Assembly: GCA_016937345.1 (NCBI GenBank)
Contig: JAFGWE010000031.1
Span: forward strand, 1-41,132
DNA: 41,132 nucleotides
Source of the DNA: Methanomicrobiaceae archaeon
Lineage (GTDB): Archaea > Halobacteriota > Methanomicrobia > Methanomicrobiales > Methanomicrobiaceae
Direction of reading: 5' to 3'
The notes beneath the pieces were generated by a model that did not search any database, was not told where the DNA came from, and saw only the letters and a list, made by a program, of their open reading frames with translations. Both the position numbers and the translations under genes were made by a program. Positions 1 to 7,113 of this stretch are shown here, in pieces (position 1 is the stretch's first letter; the number at the start of each line of letters is the position of its first letter).

Positions 1-26
1 ATGATTCCTTTTCTCTATTACAGAAT

Positions 27-67
27 TTTTAAATATTATCTTCTATAAATTAAGAATAAATTGGAGG
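27..67 (+). promoter_or_regulatory. Promoter and strong ribosome binding site of the RiPP precursor
   Basis: A TATA-like element (TTTTTAAATATTAT, about 27-40) lies about 40 bases before the ATG at 77. A GGAGG Shine-Dalgarno sequence at 63-67 sits nine bases before that ATG. This is the best ribosome binding site in the three-gene RiPP locus, consistent with the precursor being made in excess over its enzymes. The TATA assignment is by eye. Confidence 0.5.
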
Positions 68-76
68 TATAAACAA

Positions 77-292
77 ATGGCAACAGAAAAGGAAATGTAT
101 GAATTAATCGGACGTACTGTTGTGGATGCAGAATTCCGCAAAAAAATAACAGAAAACCCGGAAGAAGCAGCAAAAGAAGCAGGATACACACTCACAGATG
201 AGCAACTGGCAGCACTTAAATCTGCAGATGCCAAAGGGATCGCAGCAGTGCTCGAAGAAAGATTCCCAAAATCATTTGGGAAAATTATATAA
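77..292 (+). CDS. RiPP precursor peptide with Franean1_4349/NHLP-like leader
   Basis: A 71-residue acidic peptide. The first ~50 residues carry the pattern seen in leaders of NHLP/Nif11-like and especially Franean1_4349-type precursors: an early helix, DAEFRKKITENPEEAAKEAGY, then LTDEQLAALKS. The tail (about residues 52-71) reads IAAVLEERFPKSFGKII and is the likely core. It has no Cys and no Gly-Gly cleavage site, so lanthionine or disulfide chemistry is unlikely. The next gene is a B12-binding radical SAM maturase and the third a PqqD-M50 protein, which is the main support for calling this a substrate. The ATG follows a strong GGAGG. Family assignment is from memory of the pattern; core boundaries are inferred. 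Confidence 0.72.
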   Translation: MATEKEMYELIGRTVVDAEFRKKITENPEEAAKEAGYTLTDEQLAALKSADAKGIAAVLEERFPKSFGKII

Positions 293-488
293 TGACAGAC
301 CATATGAATAACTAAAAAATACTTTTTCTGAACATAATTATTATTTTTATAATCCAATTTTACTACTCTCTCCACATAAATATTCAGAATATCCTTTGCA
401 GGAATTGATTTTTTCCCAGCCTTCCCTAAATCGCATATGAATTCACTAATAAACAAATTTATTCATGATTTAATAGATATTACATAAT

Positions 489-2285
489 ATGGGTTTTGAA
501 GGTCCTGGCGTAGCATTTATTTATCCGCCCTTCAGTTCGATTGAAATCCCTGCCCTTGGCATTTCAATGTTCAAGAACGCTCTTTCAAAAGATGGCATTA
601 AATGTGACATCCATTATGTCAATTTCCTGCTTGATGAGGAGATCGGACGACTACACGGCATGATTGCATACGCCACTCCCGTAGAACTGATGCTCGGCGA
701 ATGGCTGTTTGCTCCCTCAGCTTTCGGTGAAAATCCTGATGCGGATCTTGCATACCTGCATGAAGTCCTGTGGAAAAATTACAAGGACATATTTACTCCC
801 TCTATTGTAAAAGAATTATTTCAAATCCGCGATCAACTACCCTCATTTCTGGACAAATTTGTTGAAGAAACGGACTGGTCCCGTTATGCAGTGGTTGGTT
901 TCAGTTCATCCTTTCAACAGCATTGTGCTTCTCTTGCCCTGGCAAAACGAATTAAATCAAAATTTCCTAATATCCAAATCCTCTTTGGCGGCGCCAACTG
1001 TTTCGGAGCAAAGGGTGAAGTACTGTGCCGCCTGTTCCCGTTCATCGATTATGTCTGTACAGGCGAAGGTGATGTAGCAGTCCCAGAACTTATCAGATCT
1101 ATTCTTAATAATGATCCGATCCACGATATTCCGGGGTTCTTCTCCCAAAACTCAGGTGAAACCTGTGCAAGTGGTCTGGTTAAAGATCTGGATATTCTCC
1201 CGTTTCCGGATTATTCGGATTATTTCGATATGCTGAAATCCGGCAGAAAACTGACTGATTTAGATATCTGCATCCCCATCGAGACCTCACGAGGGTGCTG
1301 GTGGGGAGAAAAAATGCAATGTACTTTTTGCGGATTCAATCCGAAGAGTATGCTCTTCCGATGCAAATCATCTACACGTGTTCTTGATGAAATACAATAT
1401 TTGCATGAGAACTACGGGAATAAGATTCATGTTGCAGACAATATTCTGGCTCAACAATACTTTCAGACTTTAATTCCTCAGCTTGCTGATCAAGAAGGAA
1501 TTAAATTTTACTGGGAAGTAAAGGCAAGCCTCACCAGTGAACAGGTCAGGCTTTTGGCATGTGCAGGTATTACTGAAGTACAGGTGGGTATCGAATCATT
1601 AAACGACAGCGTTCTCAGGCTAATGCAGAAAGGAACAAAACTCATACATAATATTCAGATTCTGAAATGGGGGAAACAGTTCGGCATTGATGTATTCTAT
1701 AATATACTATGGGGGTTTCCTGGCGAAGACCCAAACGAATACGCGGCAATGAAACAGCTAATTCCGAAAATTCAGCATCTGGCTCCTCCAAATGTTTACG
1801 GTCATATTCGTTTCGAACGCTTCAGCGCCTACTGGAAAGAACCTGCCAGGTATGGTATAACCAGTCTTATGCCTTCAAATGCATATAGGCATATATTCCA
1901 TTCATTATCAGAAGACGATCTCTACGATATTGCCCACTACTTTGATGCTGAATACAACGATGAATCAGAGATATATGCACAGGATCTGATTGCTGTCCTG
2001 AAGGAATGGAAGTCCCGAACCAATGCCGCTTTGGATGTCTTTACTTCAGGAGACTCGATTAGGATCACGGACACCCGCAAAGGAACAATGAATGAATACA
2101 ACTACAACGATCTTGCCGCAGATCTTTATCTTCAATGCGATACAGCACAAACAATTCAGGCACTTTTAAGGATGAATCCTGAAGACAAGACAGAGATTAA
2201 GACGATCCTGGATCAATTTGTCGTTAATGATCTGATGATATACTCAGACGGCAAATACCTGAGTCTGGGCGTCATGCGTTCGTGA
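489..2285 (+). CDS. RiPP maturation B12-binding radical SAM protein (RiPP maturation radical SAM protein 1-like)
   Basis: 598 residues. The N-terminal ~200 residues (GVAFIYPPFSSIEIPALGIS at the start, later ILFGGANCFG and DYVCTGEGD) fit a cobalamin-binding domain. The radical SAM core follows, with cluster-binding Cys270, Cys278 and Cys281 in RGCWWGEKMQCTFCGFN. This CX7CX2C spacing with WWGE is typical of the RiPP maturation radical SAM 1 (rSAM-ocin) family and differs from the usual CX3CX2C. Later parts include VQVGIESLNDSVLRLMQKGT and the NILWGFPGE segment. The C-terminal ~130 residues could bind substrate. It follows the precursor after a 196-base spacer and precedes the PqqD-M50 gene by 55 bases. 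The exact reaction (C-methylation, epimerisation or other) cannot be read from sequence. The ribosome binding site is weak. Confidence 0.85.
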   Translation: MGFEGPGVAFIYPPFSSIEIPALGISMFKNALSKDGIKCDIHYVNFLLDEEIGRLHGMIAYATPVELMLGEWLFAPSAFGENPDADLAYLHEVLWKNYKDIFTPSIVKELFQIRDQLPSFLDKFVEETDWSRYAVVGFSSSFQQHCASLALAKRIKSKFPNIQILFGGANCFGAKGEVLCRLFPFIDYVCTGEGDVAVPELIRSILNNDPIHDIPGFFSQNSGETCASGLVKDLDILPFPDYSDYFDMLKSGRKLTDLDICIPIETSRGCWWGEKMQCTFCGFNPKSMLFRCKSSTRVLDEIQYLHENYGNKIHVADNILAQQYFQTLIPQLADQEGIKFYWEVKASLTSEQVRLLACAGITEVQVGIESLNDSVLRLMQKGTKLIHNIQILKWGKQFGIDVFYNILWGFPGEDPNEYAAMKQLIPKIQHLAPPNVYGHIRFERFSAYWKEPARYGITSLMPSNAYRHIFHSLSEDDLYDIAHYFDAEYNDESEIYAQDLIAVLKEWKSRTNAALDVFTSGDSIRITDTRKGTMNEYNYNDLAADLYLQCDTAQTIQALLRMNPEDKTEIKTILDQFVVNDLMIYSDGKYLSLGVMRS

Positions 2286-2340
2286 GATTATAACTTAGAA
2301 ATGAACATTTGTGTCATAATATGAAAAATCAGGATTTGGT

Positions 2341-3624
2341 ATGCCGGAAGAATCAATATTAACTCCACGTCAAATGCCTCGCACAATGGAGCATTTCGAG
2401 CGAACCAAAAGGGGTGATACATACTATGTACTACACAATCCCGACAAAAAATCCTACCTTGCAATAGATGAGGAGAACTACTTTCTGTGGGAGATGATGA
2501 ACGGGGAGCACAATCTCACAGATCTTGCAATTGCTTATTACCAGAGGTTTGGATCGCTGCCTTTGGAGAGGCTGGATACACTCATACACCAGCTTGAAGC
2601 AAACCATTTAATTGAAACTCAGAAAAAAACCGTTAATCCTGATATAGAGACAGGCTTTGTTCCTCTTCTCACAAATCTCGCCGATAGGACATACCAGCGT
2701 GAGTTTGACTGGAATCAGGCAGATAAATGGTTTAGCAGGTTTTATGAAAGCATAGGACACCTTTTTTTTACGAAGGTCGCTCTCTTTGGATTTCTCCTGA
2801 TTTCAGTTATTGGCATTATATGTTTCATTATTCTGGAACCAACTGAAGAGTTTCAACTGTTTACATTCAACGAGATATATAGTTATGGCCTGATTGTTTT
2901 GCTTATATCCGGCTGGATAGTATTGTTCTGGCATGAGGCAGGACACGGTCTTGCCTGTAAATTTTTCGGGCGCAAAATTCACAAAGCCGGAATGATGTTT
3001 TACTATGGAATGCCTACTTTTTTTGTTGATGTCAGTGACATGTGGATGTCAGATCGGACTCCCCGTATAATGGTGTCACTTGCCGGACCGATAGTTAATG
3101 TTATAATTGGAGGAATAATTTCAATTTTTGCCTTTGTTCTTCCTCCCTCAGATTATACAAAAGCATTGTTTCAGGCCGCATATGTCACCTATCTGATTGC
3201 ACTGCTGAATCTGAATCCTCTATTGGAACTTGACGGCTACTATTGTCTGATGGATCTTCTTGAGATGCCGCAATTACGCCAGAAATCATTTGATTTTCTA
3301 AAAACACAATTACTACCGAAGTTACGTTCAGGAACCCGGTTCAACCGAGAAGAGATAATATACAGTATCTATAGTCTTCTCTCAATAGTGGTCACAATCC
3401 TTATCATCGCGTTTGTATTGTATATCTGGGAAAATGAGCTTAGTCTGATGATTCACGACGTTTTCACCGGACAGGATATTATGGCAGTCATCCTGGTTGG
3501 TGGACTTACTGTGCTGGCCGGGAGTTCTCTTTTAATTGGATTTGGTGCACGTATTATACTCTATTTATATCGCCTGCATGATCATATTCTAAAATCCAGA
3601 GAACCATGCGACCCTAAAAATTAA
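2341..3624 (+). CDS. PqqD-like domain fused to M50-family membrane metalloprotease
   Basis: 427 residues. Residues ~15-95 (YYVLHNPDKKSYLAIDEENY, then an acidic winged-helix-like part ending LEANHLIET) resemble a PqqD/RRE leader-binding domain. After a linker come a TM helix (~145-165), a second helix running into the zinc motif HEAGH (residues 198-202), a helix around SLAGPIVNVIIGG, and NLNPLLELDGYY, the second metal-binding part of M50/site-2-protease-like proteins. Two more TM helices lie near the C-terminus. In peptide clusters such proteins are annotated as putative peptide zinc metalloproteases. Here it may bind the leader, cleave it, or release the product across the membrane; these roles are inferred. 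AGGA lies six bases before the ATG. No ABC exporter is seen nearby. Confidence 0.8.
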   Translation: MPEESILTPRQMPRTMEHFERTKRGDTYYVLHNPDKKSYLAIDEENYFLWEMMNGEHNLTDLAIAYYQRFGSLPLERLDTLIHQLEANHLIETQKKTVNPDIETGFVPLLTNLADRTYQREFDWNQADKWFSRFYESIGHLFFTKVALFGFLLISVIGIICFIILEPTEEFQLFTFNEIYSYGLIVLLISGWIVLFWHEAGHGLACKFFGRKIHKAGMMFYYGMPTFFVDVSDMWMSDRTPRIMVSLAGPIVNVIIGGIISIFAFVLPPSDYTKALFQAAYVTYLIALLNLNPLLELDGYYCLMDLLEMPQLRQKSFDFLKTQLLPKLRSGTRFNREEIIYSIYSLLSIVVTILIIAFVLYIWENELSLMIHDVFTGQDIMAVILVGGLTVLAGSSLLIGFGARIILYLYRLHDHILKSREPCDPKN

Positions 3625-3840
3625 AACATAACAATTACTATATCTGGCCTGATCTACAGAAAACGGTTAATTTACTAAAACAAGCCTGCAATAAAATAAT
3701 AAGAACTCTCATCAAAATCGGGATTTTTAATCAAAGCAAGTAAAAATTGTGCCCGAATTTGGAGAACCTTTTGCAGGTCTGAAAAGTGACTGAAAACTGA
3801 CAGACAAAGGATTAATCTGAGCCATCAGGATGATGGTTGC

Positions 3841-4157
3841 AGCAGATTACGAGGCATCCAGCTTTATGTCCAGCTTGCAGAATCTGCCGATAATAAACAT
3901 GCAAAGGCTGTTTTGTATGACATCGCCGATGAGGAGAAGGTTCATGCAGGTGAATTTTTACGCCTGCTCAAGGAACTGGCCCCGACGAGGAAGGATTCTA
4001 CAAAGAAGGCTATGAGGAAGTATTCCAAAAACCCCCGACCATGCCCGGAGAGGAAGCCTTTCCTTACCGTGTAAAATTAAAGCCTGTCAAAAAATTTAAT
4101 GAAGAAATTGATTTCAAATCCTTAATTCCAAATCTTGAGTTCATCACCAACAAATAG
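3841..4157 (+). pseudogene. Broken ferritin-like/rubrerythrin-type protein
   Basis: Reading from 3841 gives LRGIQLYVQLAESADNKHAK followed by [24 protein letters not shown], a clear ferritin-like diiron helix pair with an EEKVHAGEF motif. The frame breaks near 3983-3985 and continues one frame over as [20 protein letters not shown], ending at TAG 4155-4157. No convincing start or first helix is found upstream. So it has a lost N-terminus plus one frameshift. Directly after the TAG, in the same frame, 30 codons (4158-4250, beginning MWTGHLRTAMRTVQEEDYQY) may be a further remnant or a separate tiny gene. Nothing else recognisable lies in 3625-3840. A sequencing error could explain the frameshift but not the missing start. 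Confidence 0.7.
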
Positions 4158-4296
4158 ATGTGGACCGGTCATTTAAGAACTGCAATGAGGACTGTCCAGG
4201 AAGAGGATTATCAATATATTATCAAGGCTGCTGAAAATCCGGGAGGGTGAATCTTAGGGGAGACATACCAATATCAAAAAAATCCAAAAAGGAGTT

Positions 4297-4313
4297 ATCC
4301 GGAATTTCCGGAT
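4297..4313. repeat. Perfect 17-base palindrome (ATCCGGAA-T-TTCCGGAT)
   Basis: The two 8-base arms are perfectly complementary around a central T. It lies about 110 bases before the antitoxin start. On the minus strand it is followed by a T-rich stretch, so it could be a minus-strand terminator, but no minus-strand gene ends here. An operator for the toxin-antitoxin pair is an alternative. A related inverted repeat with the same core occurs at 10391-10412. Confidence 0.5.
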
Positions 4314-4421
4314 GGTTCGAATTATAAAATTTAAAATCCCCGGCGTTTTTATAACAATTTAAATGCCTCTTTGGAAACATTCAAATTGTTTATCTTACTA
4401 ATAAGATTTGTAAGATACAGC

Positions 4422-4664
4422 ATGCCATTAATAGAAATAAAAACCGGAACCATTACAGAAAAAGGCCAGATTGTCATTCCAAAATCATTAAGAAAGAGAT
4501 TTTCACCCGGAGAAAAAGTTGCAATAATTTCTTATGAGGACAGAATTGAATTAAGGCCTATCAGTTCTGTAAACGAAGCGCTTTCATGTGCATATGCAAC
4601 GGAGAAGACTCTTAAAAAAGACTGGGATTCAAAAGAAGAAGATGAGGCATGGAAGAATTTGTAA
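4422..4664 (+). CDS. AbrB/SpoVT-type antitoxin
   Basis: 80 residues from the ATG at 4422. The N-terminal half (TGTITEKGQIVIPKSLRKRF, then SPGEKVAIISYEDRIELRPI) is a swapped-hairpin AbrB/SpoVT DNA-binding domain. The C-terminal part (AYATEKTLKKDWDSKEEDEA) is acidic and likely wraps the toxin. An upstream in-frame ATG at 4371 would add a hydrophobic 17-residue tail not typical of the family. A TATA-like TTTATCTTAC lies 25-35 bases before 4422, which fits a leaderless start there. The last 16 bases overlap the toxin gene, the standard type II toxin-antitoxin layout. It probably binds its own promoter and neutralises the PemK-like partner. Confidence 0.8.
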   Translation: MPLIEIKTGTITEKGQIVIPKSLRKRFSPGEKVAIISYEDRIELRPISSVNEALSCAYATEKTLKKDWDSKEEDEAWKNL

Positions 4665-4987
4665 AAGGTGATGTCTTAGTCGTCCCTTTCCCTTTTTCAG
4701 ACCTCTCCGGTGCAAAGAAAAGACCTGTTCTATTAATTGCAGTTCTGGGAGGAGAAGACATCATCCTGTGCCAGATAACAAGCAGAAACAAAACTGACAT
4801 ATACTCTGTAAAAATTGCAGACCGTGATTTTGAATCAGGAGGTCTGAAGATTGAAAGCTTCATTAGGCCTGACAGAATATTTACAGCTGATAAATCACTT
4901 ATATTATACAAAGCAGGCAGACTGAAGCCTGAAAAGATAAATGAAGTAGAGGATAAACTTGTAAAAATTATTAAAAAACCTTCATAA
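4649..4987 (+). CDS. PemK/MazF-like toxin, probable endoribonuclease
   Basis: 112 residues. The start VKGDVLVVPFPFSDLSGAKK followed by RPVLLIAVLGGEDIILCQIT is the characteristic SH3-like core of the PemK/MazF family, with GDV, the PFPFSDLSG loop and the KRPVLL strand. It overlaps the antitoxin gene by 16 bases, so the two are translationally coupled. MazF-family proteins cut RNA at short motifs; the target here is unknown. Length and motifs look intact, so the pair is probably functional. It may act in stress response or locus maintenance, which is inference. Confidence 0.82.
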   Translation: MEEFVKGDVLVVPFPFSDLSGAKKRPVLLIAVLGGEDIILCQITSRNKTDIYSVKIADRDFESGGLKIESFIRPDRIFTADKSLILYKAGRLKPEKINEVEDKLVKIIKKPS

Positions 4988-5440
4988 AATTTTATTTCAT
5001 GCACTTTTCCAAAATCCCTGTGATCGAGAACACCGGGAAAAGACCTGCTCTTTTTTCTTCCTCATACATTGACCGGAGTTCCGGCCACCGCTGCAAGTTC
5101 GCTAACATTAAAATTGCTCCCTTCCAATGGAAGGAGAAACTCTAATATCCTTAATTCACAGGTATTCCCAAATATTCCCATATTACAACTCCATATTTTT
5201 AATTACTTTTTTTATTGACAGATATTTTGTTAATTTGAATATGTGATAAATATTTTTTGCACCTCCTTATAATCTTCTGAGAAGTCCTATCACTACATCA
5301 AATCCATGACTTTTATGGGCAAAAGCAGCACCGGAAATGTCAATAAATTTTAAAATTTATTATTATAATTCTCTTCTTCCCAAAAAATCAAAAACCTATC
5401 ATAAAAAAGATTAACCTTCAGTCACCACTAAATTAATACA
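4988..5440. other. AT-rich intergenic region, no gene seen
   Basis: About 450 bases between the toxin gene and the NAD operon. No ORF, tRNA-like fold or repeat array was recognised. The part from 5160 on is very AT-rich and probably contains the promoter of the downstream operon; TTTTAAAATTTATTATTATA around 5348-5367 is a possible TATA region. The first 150 bases may be decayed coding sequence but match nothing I recognise. Confidence 0.5.
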
Positions 5441-6199
5441 ATGATCCGGGTTGGTCTGCTTGGTTGCGGAAATGTTGCAGAGGTAATTGCCGGTGATGAT
5501 AACGGCATCAATATAACGGCGCTTTTTGACTCAGTGCACTCACATGCAGAGCATCTCTCAGAGATAACTAATGCTCCGGCGTATGAAAAATTTGAAGATT
5601 TTCTGGCACAGGATTTTGATATCGTTGTTGAGGCTGCATCGGTTGCAGCGGTATATGAGCATGCCGAGGATGTTCTAAAGTCCGGAAAAGACATAGTCAT
5701 TCTTTCTGTGGGTGCTCTTGCAGACAGTGGTTTTAAAAACCGGCTCATATCAATAGCAGCTGATAAGAAAAGAAGGATAAGAATCCCAAGCGGCGCCATA
5801 ATGGGCCTTGACAACTTAAAGATCGGTCAGATCTCAGGCATCTCTAAGCTTCTTTTGAGAACGACCAAAAACCCGCGTTCCCTGCGTATAGAAACGGATG
5901 AAAAAACGCTTGTTTTCTCGGGACGTGCAGATGAATGCATAAAGCAGTTTCCAAAAAACATCAATGTCGCAGTTGCACTTGAGCTTGCTACAGGGCACAA
6001 TGCCGAAGTTGAGCTCTGGGCAGACCCTGATATTAAAAGAAACATGCATGAAATCTTTGTGGAAGGCGATTTTGGTGACTTCTACTTAAAAATCGAGAAC
6101 AATCCCTGTCCGCAGAACCCTGCAACAAGCTACCTTGCAGCACTGTCTGTTATAACACTCCTAAGAAACCTTGAAAACCCGATGGTAATCGGGACATAA
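5441..6199 (+). CDS. nadX: Aspartate dehydrogenase
   Basis: 252 residues. It oxidises L-aspartate to iminoaspartate with NAD(P)+, feeding quinolinate synthase. The N-terminus IRVGLLGCGNVAEVIAG is a Rossmann nucleotide-binding loop (GxGxxA-like). EAASVAAVYEHAEDVL, ILSVGALAD and RIPSGAIMGLDNLK follow the family pattern, and ELATGHNAEVELWADPDIK begins the conserved C-terminal part. The length matches archaeal and Thermotoga aspartate dehydrogenases. It is the first gene of a tight operon: nadA follows after 13 bases and nadC four bases after that, which makes the NAD role very likely. No Shine-Dalgarno is visible before ATG 5441, so the mRNA may be leaderless. Confidence 0.93.
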   Translation: MIRVGLLGCGNVAEVIAGDDNGINITALFDSVHSHAEHLSEITNAPAYEKFEDFLAQDFDIVVEAASVAAVYEHAEDVLKSGKDIVILSVGALADSGFKNRLISIAADKKRRIRIPSGAIMGLDNLKIGQISGISKLLLRTTKNPRSLRIETDEKTLVFSGRADECIKQFPKNINVAVALELATGHNAEVELWADPDIKRNMHEIFVEGDFGDFYLKIENNPCPQNPATSYLAALSVITLLRNLENPMVIGT

Positions 6200-6212
6200 A
6201 AAAACTTTGACT

Positions 6213-7109
6213 ATGACAATAGCAGATGATATAATACGGCTGAAAAAGGAGAAAAATGCCGTTATTCTGGCACATAACTATCAGCCTCCTGAAATACAGG
6301 ACCTTGCCGATTATACCGGCGACAGCCTTGAACTTGCAATAAAGGCAAAAGATGCAGAGGAGGATATAATAGTCCTCTGCGGTGTCATGTTCATGGCAGA
6401 GACCGCCAAAATCCTGAATCCTTCCAAAAAGGTGATTATACCTGCAGAGGATGCCGGATGCCCTCTTGCGGACTATCTGACAGCCGGAATGGTTAGGGAT
6501 GCAAAAAAGGGGAATCCCGGTGCGGAAGTTGTCCTCTATGTTAATTCTACTGCAGAATCAAAGGCAGAGGCCGATATTACATGCACATCGGCAAATGCAG
6601 TATCAGTCTGTGCCTCCTTAAAATCCGAAACCATCCTGTTCGGCCCGGATTCAAACCTTGCTTCATGGGTTGCAGAAAAACTGCCTGACAAAAAGATAAT
6701 TCCTCTGCCAAAAGACGGGCACTGTCCTGTTCATACCGAATTTTCTCCCCGGGATGCAGAAGATGCGAAAAAAAAGGGATACACAGTTGTCTGCCACCCG
6801 GAATGCCCCAAATCAATAAGGGATGAATGCGACCTTGTCGCATCAACCGGACAGATGATAAAAGAGGCGGACCGTTCAGAAAAATGGGCGGTTTTAACCG
6901 AAAAGGACATGGTATACAGGCTGAAAAAAGAGTTCCCGCAAAAAGACTTCATTGGATTTGAAAAGGCGGTATGCAAAGACATGAAGCTTATCACTCCTGA
7001 AAAACTAAAAAAAGCACTGGAGGATGAAGAAACAGAAATAACCCTCCCCAAAGATATAATGGATAGGGCAAAAGATGCAATAGAGCGAATGATAAAAATA
7101 AAGGGATGA
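6213..7109 (+). CDS. nadA: Quinolinate synthase
   Basis: A [4Fe-4S] enzyme that condenses iminoaspartate with dihydroxyacetone phosphate to quinolinate. Numbered from ATG 6213 (298 residues), the three cluster cysteines fall at Cys83 (EDAGCPLADY), Cys171 (GHCPVH) and Cys254 (AVCKDMK), matching the spacing known for archaeal NadA. Other family marks are AHNYQPPEIQDLADYTGDS at the start, YVNSTAESKAEADITCTSAN in the middle and HPECP near residue 196. A TTG two codons upstream (6207) is possible, but the ATG gives the better agreement. It lies between nadX and nadC with gaps of 13 and 4 bases. Confidence 0.96.
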   Translation: MTIADDIIRLKKEKNAVILAHNYQPPEIQDLADYTGDSLELAIKAKDAEEDIIVLCGVMFMAETAKILNPSKKVIIPAEDAGCPLADYLTAGMVRDAKKGNPGAEVVLYVNSTAESKAEADITCTSANAVSVCASLKSETILFGPDSNLASWVAEKLPDKKIIPLPKDGHCPVHTEFSPRDAEDAKKKGYTVVCHPECPKSIRDECDLVASTGQMIKEADRSEKWAVLTEKDMVYRLKKEFPQKDFIGFEKAVCKDMKLITPEKLKKALEDEETEITLPKDIMDRAKDAIERMIKIKG

Positions 7110-7113
7110 TATT

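Noticed and set aside
293-488. A second RiPP precursor in the spacer
   Set aside because: Plus-strand frames give only very short peptides (for example seven codons from 293), and the minus-strand frame overlaps the precursor with low-complexity Ser/Ala typical of an antisense shadow.
3830-4015. 61-codon plus-strand ORF
   Set aside because: It is an out-of-frame shadow of the ferritin-like pseudogene.
3841-4157. Encapsulin-fused ferritin-like protein
   Set aside because: Only the ferritin-like part is seen; no encapsulin shell sequence follows.
4155-4250. TAG read through as pyrrolysine, joining the ferritin-like relic to the following 30 codons
   Set aside because: The upstream frame is already broken by a frameshift and lacks a start, no Pyl genes are seen here, and the ferritin-like domain does not normally extend this way.
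4371-4421. Upstream ATG 4371 as the antitoxin start
   Set aside because: It adds a hydrophobic 17-residue tail that is not part of AbrB domains and covers the probable promoter.
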